Assembly (NCBI GenBank): GCA_963995505.1
Contig: OZ023192.1
Location: 2,649,001-2,713,000 of the forward strand
DNA: 64,000 nt
Direction of reading: 5' to 3'
From: Hypericum androsaemum
Taxonomy: Eukaryota; Streptophyta; Magnoliopsida; Malpighiales; Hypericaceae
Both the position numbers and the translations under genes were made by a program. This document shows positions 44,146 through 55,225 of the stretch, piece after piece. The notes beneath the pieces are model-generated. The model did not search any database and was not told where the DNA came from. It was given only the letters and a program-made list of their open reading frames with translations. The number at the start of each line of letters is the position of its first letter. Position 1 is the stretch's first letter.

Positions 44146-46293
44146 CTAGTTTACTAGACCCGCTGAAGCCATGTTAAACTTTAGCTTCTCTAAGGTAACC
44201 ACCTTAGTCAACATATCCGCGGGATTCACTTTCCCGTCAATCTTTTCAAGCCTTAAGATCTTCCTTTCCAAGAGATCACGTATGTAGTGATACTTCAACT
44301 CAATGTGCTTTGTCCTTGAGTGGAAGGCGGGATTCTTTGCCAAGTGTATCGCACTTTGGCTATCACTGTAGAGCGCACTCTCACTTTGCTTTTTCCCCAA
44401 CTCCACCAAGAAATTCTGCAACCATACCATCTCTTTACTTGCTTCCGTCACAGCCACGTACTCACTTTCCGCGGTTGACAAAGCTACTACCTTTTGTAGT
44501 CTCGAGGCCCAAGATATCGCTGTCCCTCCCAGCGTAAAGACATAACCACTTGTGCTCCTCTTCTCATCATGGTCATTGGACCCCAAGTCCGCATCACAAT
44601 AGCCTAGGAGCTTCACATCTTTGCCCTCAAAACAAAGACACTTCTCGGTGGTACCTCTCAAGTAGCCAAGAATCCATTTCACTGCAACCCAATGTTGCTC
44701 ACCCGGATTGCTCATGAACTTGCTCACTACTCCCACCGCATGTGCTATGTCTGGCCTCGTACAAATCATAGCATACATCAAGCTACCCACCGCCGATGCA
44801 TAGGGAGTCTTCTCCATTTTAGCCTCCTCCGCCTTAGTCTTAGGCGAGTCCTTCTTGGACAATTTGAAGTGTCCAGCTAAAGGAGTCAACTTGGGGTTGG
44901 CATTTTGCATGCTAAACCTCTGCAGCACCTTCTCAATGTACTCGGCTTGTGAGAGAAATAGCTTTCCTGCAGCTCTATCTCTCTCAATCCTCATTCCAAG
45001 GATTTGCTTAGCCTCACCCAAGTCCTTCATGGCAAACCTTTCGGATAATTGCTTCTTCACCTTGCTCACCTCACTTGCACTGGTGCCTGCTATCAACATG
45101 TCATCAACATAAAGCAGGAGGATGATATAGCCATTATCCAGCTTCTTCATATAACAACAATGATCTGCTCCACAACGAGAAAATTCAATCTCGCGAATGA
45201 ATCCATCAAACTTCTTGTACCATTGTCTTGGAGCTTGCTTCAATCCGTACAGACTCTTTCTCAACCTGCACACAAGCTTATCGTTACCTTGCAAGAACCC
45301 CTCTGGTTGCTCCATGTAGATCTCTTCCTCTAGATCACCATGAAGAAATGTCGTCTTCACATCCATTTGCTCTAGCAATAAATCTTCAGCAGCCACCATA
45401 CTTAGCACCATCCGGATGGTGGTCATCTTCACAACAGGAGTGAAGATGTCAGTGAAGTCAATACCATACTTCTGCTGAAATCCCTTTACAACCAGTCTTG
45501 CTTTGTAACGTTCGGTGCCATCCGCCTTTTTCTTCACTCTATAGACCCACTTGTTATGCAATGCTTTCTTACCCTTGGGAAGTTCAACTAACTCCCAAGT
45601 TCCACTGCTCCTCAAGGACTCCATCTCATCATTCATGGCAAGTTTCCACTCGTTCACTTGCTCACTTTCTTGAGCTTCTTCAAAATCCTCAGGTTCTCCT
45701 CCATCGGTCAATAAGAGATAGTAGTTTGCTGGCGAATATCTATCCGGAGATCCACGTTGTCTAGTGGACCTCCTCAATGAAACCACTGTTAGTGGTGATC
45801 TTGGCTCCATCTCCACTTCGGCCTCTTGGCCATCAAGTATCCTGCTCCCACCCGAGTTTGAGATGTCTAACTCGACCACCTCACCGGTAGGATCCACTTC
45901 ATCAGCTAAATCCCCCTTGTCCTTGTACATCACCTTCTCATTGAATATGACATCCCGGCTCCTCACAACCTTTCGGTTCTTCTCATCCCAAAAGCGGAAC
46001 CCGAACTCATCTCCTCCATATCCAATGAATGTGCACTTCTTGGACTTTGCATCAAGCTTACTCCTATCACCTGCATCCACAAGCACATAGGAAACACAAC
46101 CAAACACTCGTAAGAAAGTCAAATCAACCTCTTTGCCACTCCACATCTCCTCCGGTATCTCATTCTCCAAAGGAGTTGATGGCCCTCTGTTGATCAAGAA
46201 TGCTGCAGTATTTACAGCATCTGCCCAAAACATCTTCGGGAGGCCACTCTTCAACCTCATGGCCTTTGCTCTCTCATTTAGTGTTCGGTTCAT
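44146..46293 (-). CDS. Copia Pol, C-terminal part (integrase end, reverse transcriptase, RNase H)
   Basis: Frame of 715 codons from within integrase. It covers the integrase C-terminal GKEVDLTFLRVFGCVSYV region, the reverse transcriptase with KSLYGLKQAPRQWY and the active-site motif YVDDMLIAG, and the RNase H part with CDADLGSND, KRSTSGYVF and ADMLTK. It is separated from the upstream part by a one-base frameshift at the seven-G run 46317-46323 and otherwise has no stops. It is most likely one gag-pol frame in the intact element. Confidence 0.95.
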   Translation of the reverse strand: MNRTLNERAKAMRLKSGLPKMFWADAVNTAAFLINRGPSTPLENEIPEEMWSGKEVDLTFLRVFGCVSYVLVDAGDRSKLDAKSKKCTFIGYGGDEFGFRFWDEKNRKVVRSRDVIFNEKVMYKDKGDLADEVDPTGEVVELDISNSGGSRILDGQEAEVEMEPRSPLTVVSLRRSTRQRGSPDRYSPANYYLLLTDGGEPEDFEEAQESEQVNEWKLAMNDEMESLRSSGTWELVELPKGKKALHNKWVYRVKKKADGTERYKARLVVKGFQQKYGIDFTDIFTPVVKMTTIRMVLSMVAAEDLLLEQMDVKTTFLHGDLEEEIYMEQPEGFLQGNDKLVCRLRKSLYGLKQAPRQWYKKFDGFIREIEFSRCGADHCCYMKKLDNGYIILLLYVDDMLIAGTSASEVSKVKKQLSERFAMKDLGEAKQILGMRIERDRAAGKLFLSQAEYIEKVLQRFSMQNANPKLTPLAGHFKLSKKDSPKTKAEEAKMEKTPYASAVGSLMYAMICTRPDIAHAVGVVSKFMSNPGEQHWVAVKWILGYLRGTTEKCLCFEGKDVKLLGYCDADLGSNDHDEKRSTSGYVFTLGGTAISWASRLQKVVALSTAESEYVAVTEASKEMVWLQNFLVELGKKQSESALYSDSQSAIHLAKNPAFHSRTKHIELKYHYIRDLLERKILRLEKIDGKVNPADMLTKVVTLEKLKFNMASAGLVN

Positions 46294-46297
46294 CCTC

Positions 46298-48025
46298 TCA
46301 GCTATGCCATTTTGCTGGGGGGGTCCCAGCTACTGTCTTTTCCATGCGAATCCCATACTTCGCACAAAACTCTTTGAACTCTTGAAGCTCATACTCACCA
46401 CCATTATCAGACCTCAAACATTTCACCTTGAGATTCGTCTCGTTCTCCACAAGAGCCTTCCACTTCTTGAAGGCATTGAAGGCATCAGACTTATGCTTTA
46501 GGAAGTAGACCCACACCTTCCTTGTAGAGTCATCTATGAAAGTCATATAATACAAGGAACCACCCACGGATGCCACCGGTGCCGGTCCCCACAGATCACT
46601 GTGGACCAATTCAAGCTTCTCTGGCTTAGGAGTTCTACCACTTCTTGAGAAGCTCACCCTCTTCTGCTTCCCAAATACACAGTCTTCACAAAGACCCACG
46701 TCCACGGTCTTTAGACCCGATAGCTTCCCCTTTGAACAAAGCACCCGCATCCCCTTCTCACTCATGTGGCCAAGCCTACTATGCCACAGATCTGCATCAT
46801 TGGTTGCTCCTACAAGATCAATGCTTTCATGAGTGTTCCTTGTCATGTACAACGTACCTTCCTTCTCACCACGAGCCACCACTCTAGCTCCCTTGGTGAT
46901 CTTCCATGTTCGACAACCAAAGGTTACATTATACCCCTCTTCATCTAGTTGTCCCACGGAAAGCAAATTTCTTCTTAACCCTGGGATGTGTCTCACCCCC
47001 TTCAATAATAACAATGATCCATTGGGAGTATTGATTCTCACATCTCCTTTACCCACAATTTGCAATGGCTCATCATCGGCTAGATAAACCTTGCCAAATT
47101 CTCCTGGGGTATACAATTCCATTATTCCCTTGTCGCTACAAGAGTGGAATGATGCTCCTGAATCCAATACCCAAGCCTCCAACGGGCTACTAACACTCAA
47201 GATCAATGCATCCCCGTGGTCCTCTGTTATTGCATTTGCCGACTTGTCCTCCTTCTTCGGTGCCTTGCATTGGGTTTTAAAGTGGCCAAACTTCTCACAA
47301 TTCCAACATTTAATGGAACTCATGTCCCTCTTCGAACCATCCTTCGATTTGGACTTGGACCTGCTCCGGTCCTTCTTCCCCTTCCACTTAGATTCGGACC
47401 TCCCTCTATTGCTAGCATTCAAAGCCGAACCCGAGGCTACTCCGGACTCTTTTCTACGAATCTCCTCACTCATAATCAAGTCCCTCACCTCATCCAACTT
47501 GAGTACCACCTTCCCCGCCGAGGCACTCACCGCCGTGATCGTGCCATTCCAACTATCGGGTAAGGAACTTAGCAAAATTAGAGCTTGTACCTCATCATCG
47601 AAGTCAATCTTCACCGAGCTCAAAGAAGCGATGGTCGCATTGAACTCGTGGAGGTGTACCGATACCGAGGTACTCTCCGCCATCTTAAGGTTGAAGAGCT
47701 TCCTCATCAAGTGAACTTTGTTGGCCGCCGATGGCTTCTCGTACATCTCGGACAACGTCTCCAACATCTCCTTCGTGGTCTTTGACTTTACTGTGTGCAA
47801 GGCCACGTTCCTAGACAAAGACAAGAGCACCACGCTCATCGCTTTCCGATCTAGGAGCTTCCACTCCTCTTCCTTCATGTCCTCAGGCTTCTTCCCATCA
47901 AGGGGCAAGTGCAAATCTTTGCCATACAAGTAGTCCTCTACTTGCATCTTCCAGAAGCCATAGTCGACGCCATCGAACTTCTCCACGGGCGATCTCACAT
48001 CACCCATCGTGATTGCTCCCACCAC
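46298..48025 (-). CDS. Copia Gag, protease and integrase N-terminal part
   Basis: Frame of 575 codons. It has the Gag domain (EKFDGVDYGFWKMQVEDYL), a CCHC zinc knuckle (CWNCEKFGHFKTQC), the aspartic protease motif VLDSGASFHSC, the GAG-pre-integrase block LWHSRLGHMSEKGM and the integrase core with VHSDLWGP, FIDDSTRK and RSDNGGEY. It ends prematurely after AGTPP because of one extra base in a C/G run; the downstream frame continues the integrase. Confidence 0.95.
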   Translation of the reverse strand: MVGAITMGDVRSPVEKFDGVDYGFWKMQVEDYLYGKDLHLPLDGKKPEDMKEEEWKLLDRKAMSVVLLSLSRNVALHTVKSKTTKEMLETLSEMYEKPSAANKVHLMRKLFNLKMAESTSVSVHLHEFNATIASLSSVKIDFDDEVQALILLSSLPDSWNGTITAVSASAGKVVLKLDEVRDLIMSEEIRRKESGVASGSALNASNRGRSESKWKGKKDRSRSKSKSKDGSKRDMSSIKCWNCEKFGHFKTQCKAPKKEDKSANAITEDHGDALILSVSSPLEAWVLDSGASFHSCSDKGIMELYTPGEFGKVYLADDEPLQIVGKGDVRINTPNGSLLLLKGVRHIPGLRRNLLSVGQLDEEGYNVTFGCRTWKITKGARVVARGEKEGTLYMTRNTHESIDLVGATNDADLWHSRLGHMSEKGMRVLCSKGKLSGLKTVDVGLCEDCVFGKQKRVSFSRSGRTPKPEKLELVHSDLWGPAPVASVGGSLYYMTFIDDSTRKVWVYFLKHKSDAFNAFKKWKALVENETNLKVKCLRSDNGGEYELQEFKEFCAKYGIRMEKTVAGTPPAKWHS

Positions 48026-48040
48026 GCCCTAAACCCGGGT

Positions 48041-48052
48041 GCTCTGATACCA
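48041..48052 (-). other. Copia primer-binding site
   Basis: TGGTATCAGAGC on the minus strand, two bases inside the 5' LTR, complementary to the 3' end of initiator tRNA-Met. Confidence 0.9.
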
Positions 48053-48054
48053 GT

Positions 48055-48586
48055 TGTTAGGAAATAACCCACTTCCCGTGGACCCAAACAACGCAGCGAA
48101 CAAGACAGGAGCAAGATCTACGAAAAACAAGAATAACAGATTTGGTAACCCGGTTCGATCTTAACCGATCTACGTCCGGGGGCGTACCAAGCCAGGAGAT
48201 TTCACTATATCAAGCTCGATCTACACTTTGGAGCTACGCAGGCTCAACAATGGTAGTTTCTCTCTCCTCTTTTCTCTCTCTCTCTCTAGAAAACGTCTCT
48301 CTGTCTGCCAGGAAGAAGAAGAAGAAAACAGTGACGGAGGAGCGGGGTATTTATAGTGCCAATAAACCTAGGAACCAAAAAAAAAACACACACGTAGGGG
48401 CATTTTTGTCCACGTTTCATTTCGTCGTCGACGCGTACCGTTTAGGCGCTGCCCCCTTAAACCCCCGCTAGGTGGCGCTACCCCCTAGACCCCCGCGACC
48501 TGATCTGGCAGGTCGATCCCAGTTCTGGACGGGGGCTACGCCCCCCCCCCCCCCCTCCGCGGTGTCCGAAGTCTCCATACCCAACA
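48055..48586 (-). repeat. Copia 5' LTR (long form)
   Basis: 532 bp, including a CT-rich tract at about 48261-48291 that the other LTR lacks. Confidence 0.93.
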
Positions 48587-48618
48587 CTGACGTGACAACA
48601 ACGCAAAATATAACCATG

Positions 48619-49377
48619 TTCCATCATAGGAGTGACCATGAATTGAATCTGATTTAAATTTAATTTGGTTCGATTTGTTGAAAATTAGATTCAAATTTTA
48701 ACCATATGAATTTAAATTCGTCATTGGACGAATCGAATCCAAATCTATATATATCAAATTAGTCAATTTGTCGAATTAATCGACGAATTATACATTTAAA
48801 TATTAAAAAAGAAATAGGAAAAGAGGAGACAAAATAGTGATATTTGTTATATATTATTAATAGAAACTCTTCTATAGTATAATATTTTATGTAGATGTTT
48901 TACATCTCATCAAACTAATACCATTATCTTACAACTTTATCATTATAGTCCTCCAGAAAAATTAAATAAATTTTTAAATTGTTTTAATAGTGCTATACAT
49001 AGGTGTTTATTATCCTACATGACATTTATTATTTTATGACTATGTTAATATATATTGTGCAATAAATAATGGTATCAAAGTTTTTGAATTGTGAGAATGT
49101 GTTATCGATACTGCTAAAAAATGGTTTATATAGTTTAGTGACATTCCCCGACTTATCGACATTGCCAAAATCTTTAGAAATTTAAAAAAGTTCAAAAATA
49201 TATAAAATAATAGAAAATAATTCGAATTTGGATGAATTTCATTTGAATTCGATGTTTTATAATTCGAATTCGAATACGTCCTGGGACGAATTGTATACGA
49301 ATCATAATTTTAATAATTCAAATTTGACGAATTATAATTCAAATCCGATTCGATTCGTGGTCACCCCTATCCCAACA
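48619..49377. mobile_element. hAT-like MITE (TAGGAGTGACC termini)
   Basis: The element 48627-49369 has ends TAGGAGTGACCATGAATTGAA and GTGGTCACCCCTA. Flanks TTCCATCA and TCCCAACA match six of eight. The site in the duplicated flank at about 34275 (CCATACTCCCAACATATA) is uninterrupted. Confidence 0.78.
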
Positions 49378-50580
49378 TATAAATTTTTCTTAGGTTTATT
49401 ATTGAAATCCAATTTTCGCCACATGACATAATCGGACTATTATGAAATTTTTGTTAGTATCTATTGAAAACAAAATTGTGCTAATAGTATATAAACGAGC
49501 AAGCTGCCCGTTTCAAACTTGTTTTATCGCCCATTGCAACAAACTTGTATCACATCCACAGAATAAGGTCATGAAAAATGCATGCAGCCAAACGGTAAAA
49601 GGATGTACAATCTGCGTGATTGTTATAATCAATATCACCACACCACACGTATAACTAATAATGTGGTATCTCGAACACAATTGTTATATACTTTTCCACA
49701 AAACAATGGTGGTCGTAGCTTCCCTTGACTTTTTTGGTTACTCTAAAAGACTTCGATGCAGTCCAAGTCATTAAGGCGGGTTTACTGGCCTTTGGACTCT
49801 AGCATTAGTATGCGCATTTCTATGGGTTGGGCCGCAGATGAAGCTTCTTCGAGTTTTTAGAGTAAATTACTCTCATGTTTTTGAAATTTTGTCATCTACT
49901 TCTAGTATCTCTCAGTTTCCAAATAGACAAAATTATAGAAATAACTAAGATTAATAACCTTTTCATAAACTTTTTTCACTAATGATCAGTTTTCCTTCAT
50001 AAACTTACACACAAAAATCTCAGTTCAATACATTTTTTAATGGTAATCCACTACATATCTATAGGTTACATAATGAGATTTGACGAGCAATAAATAAAAT
50101 AAAATAAACATCAAATTGATGTAAAAGAAATAAGTAGAAAAAAATTGGTAGGATAAAAATATGGATTTAAATAACTCTAAAATTATTAATTTTAGAGATA
50201 TTAATTAATATAAATTTGATTATTAACTTCCAGGCTCAACAATTACCAATCGTGTCATTTTAAGCATTTTAGTCGATCAATAGTTATCCGAATAACAAAT
50301 ATTATTAAAAAAATATTAAACAAATTATATTAAATTTTTGTGTTTTGGTCTACACAGTAAAAGAAGTATAGTTATCCTGATAACAAATATTATTAAAATA
50401 TTAAATGAAGGATAACCCCTTATCCTTCTCTCTCTCTCTCCTCTGGAAGTGTTGAGAAACATCCCACCGCTCCAATTCGCAGATCTCAGGATCTTAGGAG
50501 TTATCACTCAGATCCCGCTCGACTTTAGATCTTGCACAGGCTCCTACTCATTTTTTCCATGGTGAATCGTAAAATCCTAA
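49375..50580. other. Duplicated flank and intergenic, with R1 copy d
   Basis: 49375-49855 repeats the region around 34.27-35.2 kb, including R1 (49678-49855), without the MITE found there. 49856-50580 is AT-rich, and no gene is recognised. Confidence 0.6.
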
Positions 50581-50599
50581 GATCCCAGGAGTTATCTCT

Positions 50600-51480
50600 A
50601 GATCCTAACAACCTTACTCTGGGTCTCTTTTGCCGAATTATGCCATTTTCTCCGGCGAGACCTCACTTCAAAAAGATAAAAAATGTCCCTCCCAGTTAAA
50701 AAAAATAAATAATCCATCTTTCTTTCTTCCTTCCACTTCATCTTCTTCCTCTAACCTTAAACCAAAATCAAAACTCAAACTCAAATCTAAACCTTTTTAG
50801 TGAAAACCAAAATAAATTAGAGAGAATCAAAATTTGAAAAATTCTAATTTTTAAAATTTTAATTCGAATTAGAAATCTAAATTAAACTAATTTAAATACG
50901 ATACCACCAACAAAAAAATCGGACGAACTAATCTCTTATGTTGCCCATACTCTAGCTAAGACTTCATTTGCTGATGTTTCTTGCTTTCAAATGTTCTCTC
51001 ATCCACCGTCGAACCTAGTGGATCTGATTGAACAGGAGACAATTGTTCCTATTACTTGATTATCAATGGAAGATTGAAATGTTTATCCTCAAAAAAAAAA
51101 AATCTCCAGTTCCTTCTCTGTCGCCTAGGGGGAGCAACGACACCACCAACAAACAGCAAGTAGGGTTCCACCACGTACCCTACTAGAGGTACAAGGAGAC
51201 TTCCACTTTAACAAAAAAAATTCCAATCTTAGAAACAAAAACGAAAATTCCACCAACCCATTTACCCTATTCTTCCGTTGCACCCAAAGAACCCAGCTTT
51301 ACAGGAAATGACGGGGCCAATAATGGCGAAAAGGGAGGCGGCTGTGAAGGAGGGAACAAATAGACACGAGATGAGAAAATATATGAGGAGGAAATCAGAA
51401 ACAGAAACCCTAATCTCAAGCCTGCGAAATCATTGACCACTTTATTTTTTAGGTGGGAGGAGATTTTTTTTCCTCTTTTC
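50600..51480. mobile_element. Remnant of a MULE-type element
   Basis: 50625-50700 carries the TIR motif set TGCCATTTTCTCCGGCGAGA, ACTTCAAAAAGATAAAAAATG, CCCTCCCAG. A short matching inverted piece (TTAGGTGGGAGGAGATTTT) lies at about 51450. The outer right TIR is missing, where sequence joins the R2 flank. Confidence 0.5.
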
Positions 51481-51536
51481 CGCTGGAAATTGGAACATGC
51501 AAAAGGGTCAACAAGTCAAAAAGAAGAAAGCAACAA

Positions 51537-51905
51537 TTAATTTTATGTAATGTCCATAAGGGTATTTCTGTCAAACAAATTTAGGCATAATGGAAGTTTA
51601 ACTTTAGACAGAAAATGGTGCCGGTTAAACAGTCCACTTTTTCTAATTACATGCAGGAAAAAAACTATCATGTCTTTTGTTGTTTATTTTTATAAAAAAT
51701 AAAATAGCTCTATCACAAAACAAAAAAAACCATCAGTTTTGATAGAAAAATATTTCCTCTTACGTTTTTATTTTTGGTGGGAATATGTCCTTTTTTTTAG
51801 GGTGGTGGGAATATGTCTGAATTACCCACTTGATTCTCTGTTTGGTGGACTTGACCAACTTCTCTTGAGCCGAAAATAAACACACGAGTCAGGCCCATCT
51901 TTTAT
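51537..51905. repeat. Duplicated flank R2, copy c
   Basis: F-box upstream block, with a small internal duplication around GTGGGAATATGTC (about 51778-51818). Confidence 0.8.
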
Positions 51906-51981
51906 AACTAATTGGAAGCCCAAATTACGTTCTTTGCAAAGCTTGAAAGCCCAGCAAATATTAATTAAATCCCCTAACTAC

Positions 51982-53274
51982 CTGTTTGGAACCAATTCTC
52001 AAAGAGAAAAGAATTCCTTTCCCATCTTATTGGAAATAAGAAAAGAATTCAATTCCTATTTTCATGTTTGGAACTAAAATTTAAACTTGGGAATTTATTT
52101 GACTTTTTTACTAGAACACCCCTACAACACCTTTAACCTAGATTGAACATGAGTTAGATCAAAACCAACATATACTCCACCACAAAATAACCAGCAGCTA
52201 ACAGATTGGAGCATCGAAAGATTACACAAAGTAACAGCAAAACAAAGACATCTTTTTTTAAGGAAAAACAAATACATCTAAGTATTGAAAGTTTTCTTAT
52301 TTTATTGATAAGAATCACTTAATTACAGAAATTATACAACAACGTTTATGTACAAGGTAAGTAATTATTAATTCATCAGAGAACTAATTCAACTGAACAA
52401 GAACGACGAACAAAGTAATCCAGCTTCATTCATCAAAGAAACAAGAGACATACTAGGACAAATGAATCACAACTAAAGGGGATTTCAATCATGCTGTCTT
52501 GAAAATCTTGTTTATCTCCATCAAAACTTAGCGAGAACAGATCCAACTCCTGCAAAAAGAGTAAAGCTTAAGAATCAACATGAATTGATAGCAACCTTCA
52601 CTAGAAACAAACATAACAAAAAATAAGCATATACTCTTCCTACACGTCAAGCTCTTTTGGTGTGTTGGAAGAGCAACCTTCACAATGAATTCTAGTGAAC
52701 ACCATGTAATAAGCAATTTGGTGACAAGGAACTGAATAATTCCAGTAAGAGACAAAACAAACCCCACAATGAACTTCCAGGATAATAAGAAGCGAGCAAA
52801 GGACATAGAGCGAAACACCGCAAACCCAAATCCAAACCAGCAAACCCGACAATCTACCAAAGCTTAATTTATCAAAAGCTACCAGAAGACGAAAACTTGA
52901 AAAATCACGAGAAAAAAGGGGAAGAAAAGCACCCAGTCATTAGGGTTGTCGTTGACCGTCGATCGGGTCATTCTCTTCTGCCTCGCCTGCCCCGACCACG
53001 TCTATGACCTCAATTTCATCGCCGCTGATTGCAGTTTGAAGGAGACTGTAGTGTCCTGGGAGAACTTTTTTTTTTCGAGAGTCCAAGGAGAAAGTTTGGA
53101 GAGAGAACGATTAGGTAAATTTGTAATAGTTTAATATGATGAGGGGTATAAGAGTAATTTCAAGGCCAATTCTGGTTTAGTCACCAGAAATCTGACCTAT
53201 TTCAATAGGAATTCTAAATCCTAATTTTTAATCAAGCCAAGAATTCTTTTCCTAAAAAATTTTGTTCCAAACAG
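51982..53274. mobile_element. Non-autonomous TIR element (CTGTTTGGAACC ends)
   Basis: Inverted ends CTGTTTGGAACC and GTTCCAAACAG, with AAAGAATTCCTTTCC-like blocks facing GGAATTCTAAATCC-like and AAGAATTCTTTTCC blocks. The interior has no recognised gene. A class II element inserted in an F-box upstream copy; superfamily and target duplication are unclear. Confidence 0.5.
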
Positions 53275-53579
53275 ACTTACTTCTTTAAAATTCTGGAAAG
53301 AAATTCTGATTCTCATTTTTTTTGAGTTTTCAAGCAGGCAGTTACTAAAGAAAAGCAAATATAAATTAAACTAAACAGTGGAAAAAAGACAAGCAAACAT
53401 TAATTATTCAAGAGACCCACACACCAACCGTGTCCTAAAATTCTTAACATTCTGGACGAGCCACAACAATTAGAAAGTAATTTCAATAGTACCCAAATAC
53501 TATTTAAAGGAATCAAAATCCGATGGGAAGACAAATACTCATCGGTATCTAACTACCCAAATTTCCGATAAACAAAAAC

Positions 53580-53662
53580 CCTAAGTCGCTGCAATCATTA
53601 TTTTCCAGGTTTCCTTCATCCACAGCATGTCCAACCCCTACATCCCTACGGACGTCCTGGCC
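53580..53662 (+). pseudogene. F-box gene 5' fragment
   Basis: Leader with the TTTTCCAG acceptor, then ATGTCCAACCCCTACATCCC and GACGTCCTGG, matching the first 12 codons of the F-box gene. It breaks off at CTGGCCAG and joins OMT upstream sequence. Confidence 0.85.
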
Positions 53663-53719
53663 AGATAAAAAATGTTTAACATTAATTCTAAATCAAAATA
53701 TCTCGATTAAATTGATTAA

Positions 53720-53850
53720 CTTAACTCATCACTAGTTAATAAATGCGTTGGGTCATAGACGTTACTATTTTAACAGGAAAGGAAATGGGAATCTGTGAAA
53801 TAAAAAAAAAAATTGGAGATAAATGTAAGGACACAATTATACATGATGCA
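53720..53850. other. Copy of the OMT upstream region, left part
   Basis: Aligns with 18880-19030 (GCGTTGGGT, ACACAATTATACATGATGCA). The paralogy continues after two MULE insertions at 56960. Confidence 0.7.
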
Positions 53851-54934
53851 AATATTTTAGGACAAATTACTATAATATTCTTCGTATTTGACTAAATTAA
53901 TAATTTAGTCTTTCTTATCTCAAAAATTATTCTCACATCTTCCGTCTTTAATTTTATTATACTTTAGAATTTCTGATGCCAGAATATTCGATTTTCACCG
54001 GCGAAGGACCAAGACAAAAAAAATTTCCCTTAAAAATAAAAAAAATCTCTCCCTCCTCCCCTCTCCTCCCCTCTCTTCTTTCTCCTCTCCGCCTCCCATC
54101 TCTCCTCCATTAAAGAGAAAACTAAAGTTCCCATCTTGAAGTTCCCCACGACTCCTCCTACCAACCCATCGAGACCTCATCCAGTAACACCCATTTCCCA
54201 AATCCCACCCGACTGTCTCAAACGGGCCAAGGCACCCAAGCTCGTGGACTACATGGTGGGCATCGGGAGGAGGATCCACGGGAACCCGGAGCTCGGCTTC
54301 CAGGAGTTCGAGACGAGCAACCTCGTAAGGACTGAGCTCGATCGCCTGGGAATCCCTCACGAGCACGCCCCCCTCACTGTCACCGGCATTGTTGGCTACG
54401 TTGGCTGTGGTGGGGCCCCCCCTTCGTCGCCTTACGAGCTGACATGGACGCTCTTCCTATACAGATCCTTCGTAGCTTCAGGCCATAACTTGATTGCTTT
54501 AGTTTAGATGAGAGGAATCTGGAAAGTTGCATTTGGATGGTTTTAGTATTTAAAGTTGATCACTTTTTGTTGAATCCTTGGTTGGCTATAGAGAATTGGA
54601 CTTGGCTAGTTATATAATATGTAATAAAGAATGCGACTTTTTTGCTGCAAAATTTAGTTTTAATTGAGAAGAGAGTGGAGGGAAGGGGAGTGGGCAGACG
54701 GAGAGGAGAGAGAAGAGAGGGGAGGAGAGAGGGAGAGATTTTTATTTTTAAAGGAGTATTTTTATCTTTTCAAGTGGTTCTTCGTCGGAAAAAATCGAAT
54801 ATTCCGATGCGAGGAACTCCAAAATATAATAAAAATTAAAGACAGAAAATATGAGAATAATTTTTGAAACAAAAAAATTAAAATTCAATTTAGTCAAATA
54901 CGAAAAATACTATAATAATTTGCCCAACATTTTA
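53851..54934. mobile_element. Pack-MULE carrying an ILR1-like gene fragment, 9-bp TSD
   Basis: Element 53860-54925 with long TIRs (GGACAAATTACTATAATATT facing AATACTATAATAATTTGCCC on the right, complement). It is flanked by AATATTTTA (53851-53859) and AACATTTTA (54926-54934), one mismatch. The paralogous OMT2 flank at about 19022 has the site without insert. The interior carries GC-rich coding sequence unlike its AT-rich surroundings. Confidence 0.87.
54205..54474 (+). pseudogene. Captured fragment of IAA-amino acid hydrolase (ILR1-like)
   Basis: The plus frame reads KLVDYMVGIGRRIHGNPELG, FQEFETSNLVRTELDRLGIP then VTGIVGYVG, the N-terminal region of plant M20-type amidohydrolases that release auxin from amino-acid conjugates. 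An extra base in a seven-C run (54416-54422) shifts the frame just before the conserved ALRADMDALP block, which is still visible in the next frame. Only about 90 residues are present and the metal-site domain is missing. Confidence 0.88.
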
Positions 54935-55225
54935 TATACAATTTGTAATTGGGCAAATTACCCTCACGTCCCTGTACTATGGTCACCCTCCCCCTAGGGT
55001 CCCTGGATTTTGGAAAATGATTTTTCCGTCCCTAAGTTTTGATGATAATAGTTTGCCCAACATTTAGTCAAATACGAAAAATACTATAATAATTTGCCCA
55101 ACATTTTATATACAATTTGTAATTGGGCAAATTACCCTCACGTCCCTGTACTATGGTCACCCTCCCCCTAGGGTCCCTGGATTTTGGAAAATGATTTTTC
55201 CGTCCCTAAGTTTTGATGATAATAG
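54891..55225. repeat. Tandem duplication, period 174 bp, across the junction of two MULEs
   Basis: 54891-55051 and 55065-55225 are essentially identical. Each holds the right tip of the first MULE, the 25-bp spacer (AACATTTTATATACAATTTGTAATT) and the left tip of the second. It is either a local duplication or an assembly artefact. Confidence 0.9.

Larger units (their letters stand above)
43604..48591 (-). mobile_element. Full-length Copia LTR retrotransposon, 5-bp TSD
   Basis: Element 43609-48586 with LTRs at 48055-48586 (5' LTR, minus strand) and 43609-44054 (3' LTR). Both begin TGTTAGGAAATA and end CCCAACA on the plus strand, bounded by the exact duplication CTGAC at 43604-43608 and 48587-48591. 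The primer site GCTCTGATACCA (48041-48052) fits initiator tRNA-Met, and a GGTGGGAGATT purine tract precedes the 3' LTR. Domain order Gag, protease, integrase, reverse transcriptase, RNase H is Copia. The LTRs are nearly identical except for an about 95-bp segment missing from the left one and poly-C length, so insertion is recent. Confidence 0.97.

Noticed and set aside
47091..47714. Plus-strand frames across 44-48 kb
   Set aside because: They are shadows of the Copia gag-pol frames on the minus strand.
48041..48052. tRNA-Met gene sequence
   Set aside because: Only the primer-binding complement is present; no tRNA cloverleaf.
52528..52860. 110-codon minus frame inside the 52-53 kb TIR element
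   Set aside because: Low-complexity aromatic-rich translation without domain match; probably chance.
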